Below, piece after piece: positions 23,400 to 35,000 of a DNA stretch of 64,000 nucleotides; the first letter of the stretch is position 1; each line of letters starts with the position of its first letter. The DNA comes from Pseudeuparius sepicola. Taxonomy: Eukaryota; Arthropoda; Insecta; Coleoptera; Anthribidae. The stretch spans positions 11,757,153 through 11,821,152 of the forward strand of contig OY987305.1 of the NCBI GenBank assembly GCA_963920635.1. The letters run 5' to 3'. The translations under genes and the position numbers were made by a program. The notes beneath the pieces are model-generated. The model was not told the origin of the DNA. It saw only the letters and a list, made by a program, of their open reading frames with translations, and ran no database searches.

Positions 23400-24021
23400 T
23401 GGTCAGATTCATTTTCCGACGGTATAGAAGTTGATTGGAGGCATTTCTTATTGCCCACCAATTTGTGCATGTTCTTACAGAGCAAGACATGTTAATGAAC
23501 ACAACACGATTACAAAAACACGCCAGAAAAAACGCTAAACACACGAAAAAGACCTTAAAAAAGCAATTAAGAAGTAAGCACGTCAAAACGTGAACAAACA
23601 AACAAACTAGACTGGGTTAAAATGGCGGCGATCTAAGCGCCCTCTGTATCTCTGATCGTGACTCGTGACCTAACCTAACTTTTGTGTTTTTGCTTACTTT
23701 TCTTAAGTTTTGTCTTTGTCGTCCACGAGAGTATATTGTGCCGAGAACCCGAGAGTCGAGTACAGGAAGACCAAACACTGGCAAACACCATAAAATAAAC
23801 CCTAATAACGCTGAACCTCTATGTTTTGTGTTTTCGATACTGTATTCGTTGTTCAATAGCAATACTGAGTACTCGTACTCGGTACTCGTACACCAGTACT
23901 CGAATACTACGAGTACTTTAAAGAATCGAGTAGTATCGATACTTTTACTCGATTCTGCCCATCACTACATATTGGGAACTGTCTCATATTAGGGTACTTT
24001 CCTCTACATTCGGCAAAACAT

Positions 24022-24436
24022 TTATTTCCTCCCTTCCATGGGTGCCATCGTTTCATCTCCTCCGGTACCGCCGGGGGTTGGGTACCCGAATCTTCGTCCG
24101 GAGGAGTCCGTCCTGCGTGACCCCGTTCCCGCAGGGACCCGCCTTCCGCCGGCGCGGCTGCAGCGGCGGGCCGCCAGTAGTGCAGCCGCAGTGCATCGGT
24201 TCGCGCCGATGGATTCGTTCACCCCGGCGGTCCGGGCGTAGCGCCGCCAGCGGCCACCGGACGGTACCCGCGCGACCAGCCGGTACCCGCGGTCGCGGTA
24301 GTGCCGCAGCGGCAGCCGGCCTAGCAACAGCGTGAGCGCCGCGGTCGGCGGACGACGGGACACGCGGCCGCGTTCGGGAACGGCGTGCAAGTGTCGCGGA
24401 AGTCGGGCCGGACATTCGGGAGATCTGTGAACTTCG
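24022..24436 (+). other. CpG-rich block with splice donor, probable 5' exon or promoter
   Basis: About 400 bp of strongly GC- and CpG-rich DNA in an AT-rich landscape, ending in ACTTCG|GTTAGT, a good plus-strand splice donor at 24437. The same composition and the same GTTAGT donor type recur at the exon 47690-47998, so this may be the noncoding first exon and promoter of that gene. Open frames occur on both strands (up to 158 codons on the minus strand), but long frames are expected in GC-rich DNA and none shows a domain. The transcription start is not defined. Confidence 0.45.
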
Positions 24437-24537
24437 GTTAGTACTTATTCGTTGTAATTTATTTTGTACCGGGTGCGCCAAATTGGGCACTTTTAAGGGG
24501 AAACTCTTATTTTTGACGGAGATAGACAAAAACTGAT

Positions 24538-24545
24538 ATCGGTGT
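24538..24545. repeat. Left target-site duplication of hAT MITE
   Basis: ATCGGTGT, repeated exactly at 25410-25417. Confidence 0.9.
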
Positions 24546-25409
24546 CAGTAACGTAGCTAGGGGTCTTGGGGCCCCGGTGCAGAATCCTGCATGGGGGCCC
24601 TCCTTCTTGTAGTCAAGTAACGATATAATTTTTCAAATGAAAAAATTGCGGGAAAGTAATTTTTTAAGGTTATTCCTTGTTTCCTGAGTATCCAACCAAA
24701 AGATCACACTTTAGACCATTGTTATAGAGCTTGCAAAAGGGATGGTTTCTTATTATTTTTAACAAAGAAAAACGCTAATAAAAATTACAGATAATAAAGT
24801 TATCTACAACTTTGCTTTATGAATTTCTTTTATAACTTTATTATTTTACAAGTTAGGGGTTCATTAAGCGGCGCTTTCTTCTAAAACTCGTAAAATAAAA
24901 AGTTACAAACAAAAAAAAAATTAGGGAATTAAATTACTTATAGCTAACAGCTTTTGTCAACATATTTTTTTGTTAAAAAAATAAATATGAAACCACCTCT
25001 ATTGCATCCTTCATTACGGGGGTTTGGCTTTGAGTGTCATAATTTGGTTGGAAGACAATCCAAGAACAATTCTGTAAAATCAGCTGATGGTCCGCAATAG
25101 TTTTTACTGAGTATTAATATTGATATACACACGTAATATAATAATAATCGCTACTGAGAGTTGAACAAAACGACTTTGTGACTGTTGTGTCTTAAAAGTG
25201 ATGACGTAGAAATTTGCCTCTCAAACCGTACGCAATCAGGATTGCCTGCATTTTTAATAAATGTTTTTACCTTTTTGACGATTAAAAAAATATATATTCC
25301 GGGAGAGAATTATTGTCAAGTACAAAAAGAATGTCAAGGATTAAGGGGCCCTAAACCCGCGGGGCCCCGGGGCGACGCCCCGAATTGCCCTAGCATAGCT
25401 ACGCCACTG
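24546..25409. mobile_element. Non-autonomous hAT element, 864 bp
   Basis: Terminal repeats CAGTAACGTAGCTAGGG and the inverse of CAGTGGCGTAGCTATGC with exact 8-bp duplication ATCGGTGT. Removing the element restores the left arm of the mariner-like MITE, which continues seamlessly into CTGAGGCTCATTTTTTATGA and pairs with the right arm. Both ends have a GGGGCCCC-rich segment just inside the terminus. No transposase. Confidence 0.92.
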
Positions 25410-26810
25410 ATCGGTGTCTGAGGCTCATTTTTTATGATAAACTTAATGGCGAAAACCGCAAATCCGTTCTTGAGTTGCAGGGCGTTTTTCGAAAATGTGC
25501 GTTTTCGAAAAGTGGCCGTAAGTTTTTTCGGGTTGAAAATTTTGTATTTTTGTAAAAACATTCCTAAAGCACTTTTTACGTAGAATAATCCAATGCTGCT
25601 ATACTACATTTTTTTCAAGTCAATGGTTTAAGAGTTACCAATGAAAAATATTATTTTTTAAATGGAAATGCCTTGTATATTTTTGCATTTTTTAATAGAG
25701 CAAAAAATTACCATTCCAACACTTAATGATTTTTACTTGGTAGTTATCAATTACTAATAGATAGCTTTTATGATTTCATGTGTATAATTGGAAGCGCGCC
25801 CTTTCAACCAGTACCTAAGCTTTGGACGGTGAGACAATAAAACAACCGTGGAAAAATATTTACCTACTGTTACCTCTCAAATTTTCAGTTAAGCTGTTTA
25901 GGCAGCGTTTTTATTTTTGTGTAATTTATAAACTTTATAACATACGAAATTTGAAAGTTATGAAAAATGGGATATGGTTTAAGAGTTACCGGTGATATTT
26001 TTTTTAAATGGAACATCCTGTATAGTTTTGCATCTTTTAATGGAGCAAAAAATTACAATTCCAAAAATATATGACACTTAATGATTTACTTAAGTAGTTA
26101 TCAATTATAATGAAATTTGAAAGTTATGAAAAAATGGGATATGATAGTCTGTTTTATACAATCCAGGGAAAATGCCTATCTCTGTTTAACTCGTACCTTT
26201 TCGGCCTATCCTTTTCAAAATGCCCACTATTAATCAAATTGTGTCGCAATCTTGAAAAATGTCCTTGATAGATACCTAGATACGATACCGCTCGTAGTAT
26301 AAATTGCTCGTTGCATCTGCATTTAGGTACCCGGGATTGTATAAAACAGACTATCATATCCCATTTTTTCATAACTTTCAAATTTCATTGTAATTGATAA
26401 CTACTTAAGTAAATCATTAAGTGTCATATATTTTTGGAATGGTAATTTTTTGCTCCATTAAAAGATGCAAAACTATACAGGATGTTCCATTAAAAAAAAA
26501 TTCACCGGTAACTCTTAAACCATTGACTTGAAAAAAAAGTAACAGCATTGGATTCTACGTATAAAAGTGCTTTAGGAATGTTTTTACAGAAACACTAAAT
26601 TTTCAACCCGAAAAACGTTACGGCCACTTTTCGAAACCGCAAATTTTCGAAAAACGCCCTGTATGAAGAACGGTGAAAGATATCTATTTGCGGTTTTCGC
26701 CATTAAGTTTATCATAAAAAATGAGCCTCAGACACAGATATCAGTTTTCGTCTATATCCGTTATAAATAGGAGTTTTCCTTTAAAAGTGTCTAATTTGGC
26801 CGACCCTGTA

Positions 26811-28205
26811 GGTACAAATAATGGTTGGCTTTTAAGATAATTTTCTTTAAGAAACACTTCGCAATCGTCACCTGGAAAGAGTGTTTGTATTTTTCTACTA
26901 CGAGGTTGGTGTTCATTTTTTTTTTAATATTTTAAATTCTCAAAAATGTTAACCTTTTATTTTTATTTTTCCAACTGCTGAATAGGTGTATATTAAAATG
27001 AAATTTACTACACTGCAGGCATTGATCAATTGTCATAAAATGTGATAATATCAAGTTCCTGAAATAACCAGTATCGGATATATAGGTACAGTGTATTTAT
27101 TACAGGCAAATGGAATAAATTCAACATGTTCATATTTTGGCACATTTCAAGGAAATGACGAAACACATTAATTTTAGATAATAAAATGACATAGTACAAC
27201 GTAAAAATTTCATCCCTAAATTCAACCTCCTTCAAGTGGCAGCTACAACTCGCAAATTTTTAAATTGGAAGTAAGAGTTTGTGATACCTCATTTGATAGG
27301 CCTTTTCATTCTCTTTTCGCAAATACTAGGTAGGATATATATGGTTTTAAAATTTATTAGATTAAATAGATTAGGTACCGATTCGTTCTTGATACTAATA
27401 AAACGAGCAAAAGGAGTCCAGCGACCTTTTTCGACAGTACCTATAAATAGAAACAAATTATCAACATTCTCCAAAATTTAGGCATTGTTAGTTTTGTTAA
27501 AAACGCAGCAGAAACTGCTTTCTGTTTGCTTGCGGTAGTAAGATTGGGATGCTGTCAAGATTTTCGAGGGGCGCATTTTGAAAATCATTTACATTGAAAG
27601 TGATTTGTTTTATTTACATTATCAAGAATTATATAATAATTTTCACTTTGTTTACCCCTGACCAAATAAAAATCTGAAGGTGTCATTTTTTCAAATTAAA
27701 TACTAATAATTTTGTAAATAATTGGTGTATACCAATATATCTCCGCCACTGTCTTTGTATTATCCTCCGTATTATCACATTTTGTGACAATCAGTGCATG
27801 CTACTGATATCACAAAATAGTATTATTATATATGATTTTCTTTCACATCTTGAAGTATACCAGTACAAAACTGAATCACCCTGTATAATGTGATTTAGAT
27901 AGAAGAAACATTATTGTTAATTTTCATAAAGAAGAACTCGTAACTGACAAAGTTAAATAAAGAAAATTAAAGAATTAATTTAATTTTTAATGGTTGTCGA
28001 TTCGTTTAAAAATTATATAATAGATTCTCTAATTCTCTCGTAAATTTAATAGTACTTATTCGTCGTGGGTAATTCATTTTGAAAAATCAGTGAAAATGTC
28101 GAATAATCTTATTAAGATTTTGCACCCAATACTTATATATTTCAATTTTTGTCTATTCGGACAAACTTATTTTACGGTGTTTTTTCGAATATAAAAATGA
28201 ATATT
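26811..28205. other. Presumed intronic DNA, nothing recognised
   Basis: AT-rich, without recognisable element ends or exons. A short palindromic stretch occurs at 27775-27822 (TTTTGTGACAATCAGTGC / CTACTGATATCACAAAAT). Confidence 0.4.
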
Positions 28206-28209
28206 ATAT

Positions 28210-28800
28210 GTATGTACAGGGTGAGTTACGTAGGCCGCGGTGGTCTATATATTCTACATTGTAAATGCTAGAAAAAAAAGTATAGACAAAACTTGTAGAG
28301 AAACATGAGTACTACATTCCGAAAATATTTTCCAATATACAGGGTGATCCAATAAGTAGTGGCGACCCAAAATTATGTTTTTTAAATAGAACACCCCGTA
28401 TTTTGCTACATTTTTAGAAAGCTCCTAAAGAGTATGTTCTTTTTTGTACAGGATATTAAGGGTCTATCTTTAAAGGTTAGGGAGTTATTTTAATTTAAAA
28501 CGAAAAAAGGGGCCACTTTTGGAAATGTATTACTCAAAAACCAAATAAGATTTTGGGCTATAACTTTGACCGGAGATTGCCGGGTACGCCTAGTTAACAA
28601 TTTTGGACCGATATTGAAATACAGTTCGGAAGAACATACCGGGCGATTAACTTACGCAAATCCTAAGTTTACTAGCTAATTTTAAATGGAACATCCTATA
28701 TTTTATTACATTTTTGAGATACTTAGATACTTTTATAGGGTATTATGGGTCTAACTTTAAAGGTTAGGGAGTTATTTCCATTTTATTCTAAGAAAAGGCT
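28210..28800. repeat. TACAGGGTG-headed repeat with a 299-bp direct duplication
   Basis: TACAGGGTGAGTTACG at 28216 and TACAGGGTGATCCAATAA at 28339 are two mariner-MITE-like left ends in the same orientation. Downstream, a block with AAAGGTTAGGGAGTTATTT preceded by a TATTACATTTTT-type segment occurs twice, ending at about 28494 and 28778. It looks like a degraded short tandem version of such an element. No inverted partner end was found. Confidence 0.5.
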
Positions 28801-29002
28801 TCAAAAGCGCCGATTACATGATTAGGGTGTCAAAATAGCAGTTTTAAAGCTGCACGGGGGCACAGAAAAACAGCAATGCTGGTTTTCTATGGTGGGGGCT
28901 ATGCTCCCACATATAGGATTCGTAGGTGTTTTTGCTTGAAATTTGTGCAGCCAGCCTGCGAGACACTCAACCACTCAACTTTTCTTAAAATATCAGGCAC
29001 TC

Positions 29003-29777
29003 AGTGGCGCACCCAGAAAATATGATTGGGGGGGGGGGCAACTACTCAGGGCCATCAGACACAAACTTCAGGCACGGCAAATGACTTTCGAGTCAGGAAA
29101 TACACATTTGAGAAGTGAGGGAGAGGTACAGGGCGGTACGGAGAGGGGGGGGGGTAAAAAAAGGAATTTAACTTTCGATATTACAAATCGCGCCGCAGGC
29201 AAAAATTTGTGAAATTTTCAAGGTCAAAAATAATATGAACATACAATTTGACGCCAAAGGTTTTTTTTTTAAGCGGACACTAAAAGTGTACTTAGAGGTG
29301 TCTGCACACTAAAATGCGCCGCAGGCATTTTTTTTTTAAGGAAATTTAAGGGCAAATTCAGTTTAGATGAAGTATAATAAATAAAAAATCATCATGATGT
29401 ATCTTTTCCTCGTTTTTTTTTTCTCAATGGAGCAGCGCCTTATCTACGGCTCTGATGAGGTGAACTTGTGGCTCAGGGAGGGTAACGCCCTGCCTGCCCC
29501 CCCCTGGCTACGGCCCTGGGCCGACTTAAAAAGTTTGACGTACCTATTACATAAAAAATATTTTATGATTCAAAGAAATTTACATTTTTTTTATAAAGGC
29601 AGGTACCTATATTACAAAATAAGAAAAAAGATCAGATATTAGCCAGTCAGTGCGCAATAATTGCCGAGGGTCGCACCGCGGACAGTACATGTACGATACC
29701 AAATTCGAGAATTTTTAAAATATGGAAGGTCTGGGGGGGCGAGGCCCCCTGCCCCCCCCCCCCCTGGGTGCGCCACT
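29003..29777. mobile_element. hAT-like MITE with GTGGCGCACCCAG termini
   Basis: AGTGGCGCACCCAG at 29003 and its exact inverse ending at 29777 bound about 775 bp, with long G/C runs just inside each end. The interior contains two copies of CGCCGCAGGCA and a second hAT-like end, CAGGGCCGTAGCCAGG inverted near 29520, so another partial element may be inside. A clean 8-bp target duplication was not seen, which lowers confidence in the exact limits. Confidence 0.6.
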
Positions 29778-29789
29778 CACTATCCAATT

Positions 29790-31910
29790 TCCGTGTAGGG
29801 CACACTTTATTTAAAAGTACAATAGAAGGTATAAACGGAGTTAATTTGGATGCAGTAGCAAAAAATGAGTTTATTAAAAAAACTGAAATGATAAGAAACA
29901 CAATTATTTATGTGAATTAGGTGTTTTTCTAGAATTAGTTACTTTAGTGTGCATGCAAATTTTAATAAAATATTATTCTTCATTTTCACCCTTGTTGCTT
30001 TTCGTGTTTTACATTTTCCTTGCCTTTGCTCCCACGCAGTTTTTGAAAACCCTCTGCCTATGGTACCTACCTATTTTATTTTAATTGACCATAGAGTGTG
30101 TTCTTTTCCAAAGAATGTTTCACATATGCCTAATTTCATATAAATTGGTAATTTTGAAGGTTTTTTACATAATTCCTTATGAATTTTAAATTTTACAATC
30201 TTTACCACTCGGGGTTACTAAAAGTGTCACTAGCGGTACATATTATTTGCGTTCTTCTATTTGAGCACCAAATTATTATTTCCACCTTTTTCAAGAAAAA
30301 CTTGCTTGTTGGATGCATCTTATTCCAAACAATTTTTCAATGGTAATAGCATTTTTACGATGTTATTCTAATAGCATTTCTTAATAACCACCGTCACCAT
30401 CTAAAAGTTAATGTATGATGTCAAATATAAGATTCCCTTTTCCAAAGATTTGTTAAAAATTAAAGAAGGCGAAGTGTGATGCAGTAGTAAAATACAGAAT
30501 ATATTTTTTAAATTCTCAAAAAGATTCATCTGGTTTTATGCTCAAAATAATGAATTACTAAAGTGAAAGATACCAACTTGCAAAAATATTGTTCTTGGGA
30601 CCGGTACGTCAACCAATTCAGAATAAAATCGATAAAATTGTTTCAAACTAGCAAGATATGCAAAATAATAGCTAATACTAGTATAATATAATACCTACTT
30701 GGCTGCTCATGCTAATAATCATACATAAAACTATATTTATCGTCAATCTTCTCTGAAGAATTTCTGATACTACGAATCTTCTGTTCTTAAGTTATAAAAT
30801 ATGTTCATCACAAAGAACAATAAAATTTTTTAATGTAGGTCCTCTTAAATTGACGAAAATACTAACGATTCTTTAAGTGTCCGGCATTCAGGGCTTTGTC
30901 CGTATCAGGTGTTCCAAGCAGTCGATTTATTTAAAAAATCATGGAAATTCCCGTCGCAATAATAATCGAGATGAGTGTTCTTACCTACATCAAGGGTATA
31001 CAGGGTATTTCGAATAAATGAGGCACAATGCGACACATCACCGGACAGGATTATGAGAAATTTCTAAAATTCAAATCTAAAAAACGCAACAGAGTATTAA
31101 TTACATTGTAGGGTTCAGTGAAGAATATAGGAAGAGAAACGACGGGTCTCATTTATAGGTACAAAACGCAGAAGTAGTAAAAAGCATACAACATAATAAC
31201 GTTGATGTATTTTGTTTTTCCTAATGAATCGCAAATTTATAAGGTAGGTATTCAAACTTCATCTCTAATGGTGCCTAATTTTGTCCTTCAGAAACTTCTC
31301 ATTTCGGTAGAAAGTACCTAGTTCCCTTGGGAATATAGGTAACTAACCTAGTCCCTATATTTATATTCGTGATCCTGATTAACCCCGAGATTAACCCAGT
31401 AACAAATTTCCACTGCTCCTATAATTTCTCTTTATTTTCTTATCACCGTGCAGATCTTGTTCATTATAATAGGTTGTAATAGACAGAATAAATTTCGCTC
31501 TGACTTTCCTGCCGAACATTGAATAATTCGTCGACTGAAATGAACAGGGCACTACACACAGCCAACAGTTATTGCACATCACTATTTAGGTGGATTGATA
31601 GTGGAATGCGATAATTAGTTAATAACTTAATGTCACTTTCACTTGGATTCGTTTTTTGCTATTTTCCTGTATTTTAATTGCAATAAATAAATTTATTTTT
31701 CTAGGTAGATAAAACGCCCGTGATATGTAGAAAGTTCATATATCGGCAAAACAGTAAAGCAAAGATATATATAATATAAGCTGATTTGACCCACGTTGAC
31801 CTTTGTTGTTATTGTTTTACCACGCCAGTCACCAACACTATAGAGACTAATTTTTTTAGGTATATTAGCAATGGCATTCCATCGCTGCATATACTATATT
31901 ACTGCATTTT
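29790..31910. other. Presumed intronic DNA with scattered repeat fragments
   Basis: No gene recognised. There is one TACAGGGTATTTCGAATA left-type end at about 31010 without a partner and the dispersed-repeat fragment at 30081-30105. Confidence 0.4.
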
Positions 31911-31919
31911 GATATCCGT
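31911..31919. repeat. 9-bp target-site duplication, left of the giant foldback element
   Basis: GATATCCGT, repeated exactly at 41872-41880, directly abutting both termini. Confidence 0.95.
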
Positions 31920-32017
31920 ATGAGTGTGAAAGCAGCAACGAGTTTTCTAGCAACGACTTCCCCGGGCGGCCCTCGGGTACAGCTTGCACGGATGGTTTTA
32001 CTTCAAAGATAGCAATA

Positions 32018-35000
32018 GGGAAAACCGCCGTTTTCACTTGCATGACTTTTCTTTTAACGGAAATTAGTTTAAGGCCACCTATTCTAACTATCCACGAAGA
32101 ATCAGAATTTGCGAACCTCGTCTTCACCCCTTTCCACCCTCAAGACCGAAAAACGTAAAAAAATCGGGGAAACCGCCGTTTTCACTTGCATGACTTTTCT
32201 TTTCACGGAAATTAGTTTAAGGCCACCTATTCTAACTATCCACAAATAATCAGAATTTGCGAACCTCGTCTTCACACCTTTCCACCCCCAAGACCGAAAA
32301 ACGTAAAAAAATCGGGGAAACCGCCGTTTTCACTTGCATGACTTAGTTTAAGGCCACCTATTCTAACTATCCACGAAGAATCAGAATTTGCGAACCTCGT
32401 CTTCACCCCTTTCCACCCCCAAAACCGAAAAACTTAAAAAAATCGGGAAAACCGCCGTTTTCACTTGCATGACTTTTCTTTTCACGGAAATTAGTTTAAG
32501 GCCACCTATTCTAACTATCCGCAAAGAATCAGAATTTGCGAACCTCGTCTTCACCCCTTTCCACCCCCAAGACCGAAAAACCTAAAAAAATCGGGAAAAC
32601 GGCCGTTTTCACTTGCATGACTTTTCTTTTAACGGAAATTAGTTTAAGGCCACCTATTCTAACTATCCACGAAGAATCAGAATTTGCGAACCTCGTCTTC
32701 ACCCCTTTCCACCCCCAAGACCGAAAAACGTAAAAAAATCGGGGAAACCGCCGTTTTCACTTGCATGACTTTTCTTTTCACGGAAATTAGTTTAAGGCCA
32801 CCTATTCTAACTATCCACGAAGAATCAGAATTTGCGAACCTCGTCTTCACCCCTTTCCACCCTCAAGACCGAAAAACGTAAAAAAATCGGGGAAACCGCC
32901 GTTTTCACTTGCATGACTTTTCTTTTCACGGAAATTAGTTTAAGGCCACCTATTCTAACTATCCACAAATAATCAGAATTTGCGAACCTCGTCTTCACCC
33001 CTTTCCACCCCCAAGACCGAAAAACGTAAAAAAATCGGGGAAACCGCCGTTTTCACTTGCATGACTTAGTTTAAGGCCACCTATTCTAACTATCCACGAA
33101 GAATCAGAATTTGCGAACCTCGTCTTCACCCCTTTCCACCCCCAAGACCGAAAAACGTAAAAAAATCGGGGAAACCGCCGTTTTCACTTGCATGACTTTT
33201 CTTTTCACGGAAATTAGTTTAAGGCCACCTATTCTAACTATCCACAAAGAATCAGAATTTGCGAACCTCGTCTTCACCCCTTTCCACCCCCAAAACCGAA
33301 AAACTTAAAAAAATCGGGAAAACCGCCGTTTTCACTTGCATGACTTTTCTTTTCACGGAAATTAGTTTAAGGCCACCTATTCTAACTATCCGCAAAGAAT
33401 CAGAATTTGCGAACCTCGTCTTCACCCCTTTCCACCCCCAAGACCGAAAAACCTAAAAAAATCGGGAAAACGGCCGTTTTCACTTGCATGACTTTTATTT
33501 TCACGGAAATTAGTTTAAGGCCACCTATTCTAACTATCCACAAAGAATCAGAATTTGCGAACCTCGTCTTCACCCCTTTCCACCCCCAAGACCGAAAAAC
33601 TTTAAAAAATCGGGAAAACCGCCGTTTTCACTTGCATGACTTTTCTTTTCACGGAAATTAGTTTAAGGCCACCTATTCTAACTATCCACAAAGAATCAGA
33701 ATTTGCGAACCTCGTCTTCACCCCTTTCCACCCCCAAGACCGAAAAACTTTAAAAAATCGGGAAAACCGCCGTTTTCACTTGCATGACTTTTCTTTTCAC
33801 GGAAATTAGTTTAAGGCCACCTATTCTAACTATCCACAAAGAATCAGAATTTGCGAACCTCGTCTTCACCCCTTTCCACCCCCAAGACCGAAAAACCTAA
33901 AAAAATCGGGAAAACGGCCGTTTTCACTTGCATGACTTTTATTTTCACGGAAATTAGTTTAAGGCCACCTATTCTAACTATCCACAAAGAATCAGAATTT
34001 GCGAACCTCGTCTTCACCCCTTTCCACCCCCAAGACCGAAAAACTTTAAAAAATCGGGAAAACCGCCGTTTTCACTTGCATGACTTTTCTTTTCAGGGAA
34101 ATTAGTTTAAGGCCACCTATTCTAACTATCCACGAAGAATCAGAATTTGCGAACCTCGTCTTCACCCCTTTCCATCCCCAAGACCGAAAAACGTAAAAAA
34201 ATCGGGAAAACGGCCGTTTTCACTTGCATGACTTTTATTTTCACGGAAATTAGTTTAAGGCCACCTATTCTAACTATCCACAAATAATCAGAATTTGCGA
34301 ACCTCGTCTTCACCCCTTTCCACCCCCAAGACCGAAAAACGTAAAAAAATCGGGGAAACCGCCGTTTTCACTTGCATGACTTTTCTTTTCAGGGAAATTA
34401 GTTTAAGGCCACCTATTCTAACTATCCACGAAGAATCAGAATTTGCGAACCTCGTCTTCACCCCTTTCCATCCCCAAGACCGAAAAACGTAAAAAAATCG
34501 GGAAAACGGCCGTTTTCACTTGCATGACTTTTATTTTCACGGAAATTAGTTTAAGGCCACCTATTCTAACTATCCACAAATAATCAGAATTTGCGAACCT
34601 CGTCTTCACCCCTTTCCACCCCCAAGACCGAAAAACGTAAAAAAATCGGGGAAACCGCCGTTTTCACTTGCATGACTTTTCTTTTCACGGAAATTAGTTT
34701 AAGGCCACCTATTCTAACTATTCACGAAGAGTCAGAATTTGCGAACCTCGTCTTCACCCCTTTCCACCCCCAAGAACGAAAAACTTAAAAAAATCGGGAA
34801 AACCGCCGTTTTCACTTGCATGACTTTTCTTTTCACGGAAATTAGTTTAAGGCCACCTATTCTAACTATCCACAAAGAATCAGAATTTGCGAACCTCGTC
34901 TTCACCCCTTTCCACCCCCAAGACCGAAAAACGTAAAAAAATCGGGGAAACCGCCGTTTTCACTTGCATGACTTTTCTTTTCACGGAAATTAGTTTAAGG

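Larger units (their letters stand above)
21211..23967. mobile_element. hAT-like element, second level of the nest
   Basis: Termini TAGTGATTGGGCAGAATCGA and the inverse TCGATTCTGCCCATCACTA-type end at 23967, with exact 8-bp flanks CATATTGG. Inside the termini are many GAGTACT and AATCGA words in both orientations, a usual subterminal pattern. Without its inner insertion the element is about 1.0 kb and lacks a recognised transposase. It is interrupted at 21654 by another hAT-like element. Confidence 0.82.
20031..24004. mobile_element. Outer inverted-repeat element (TA-flanked), host of a four-level nest
   Basis: Termini GAGGAAAGTACCCTAATATG plus AGAC at 20031 and the inverse ending at 24004, each flanked by TA (20029-20030 and 24005-24006), as for Tc1/mariner-like elements. 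The word TCTCATATTAGG or its inverse recurs inside at about 20386, 20400, 20580, 20607 and 21200. A roughly 155-bp direct duplication lies at 20270-20560. No transposase was recognised in the short open frames at 20098-20343 and 20575-20832. Nested inside is a hAT element at 21211-23967. Confidence 0.75.
24469..26808. mobile_element. Mariner-like foldback MITE split by a hAT insertion
   Basis: TA-flanked termini CCGGGTGCGCCAAATTGGGC (24469) and the inverse of CAGGGTCGGCCAAATTAGAC (ending 26808). The arms continue through AAAACTGATATCNGTGTCTG, ATGAGCCTCAGACAC, TTTTCGAAAAACGCCCT and GCATTGGATTCTACGT. The centre at about 26130-26370 is palindromic-flanked unique DNA. It begins 32 bp after the GTTAGT donor at 24437 and therefore would lie in the intron. 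The left arm is interrupted by the hAT at 24546-25409. Confidence 0.8.

Noticed and set aside
24053..24529. Minus-strand 158-codon open frame and other frames in the GC-rich block
   Set aside because: Arginine- and proline-rich translations in several frames of a CpG island are expected by composition. No domain or splice pattern supports the minus-strand reading.
28210..28800. Complete mariner-like MITE starting at either TACAGGGTG
   Set aside because: No inverted partner end was found, so I list it only as a repeat.
29003..29777. Exact 8-bp target duplication for the GTGGCGCACCCAG element
   Set aside because: The flanks share only CACT-like bases, so limits and superfamily remain provisional.
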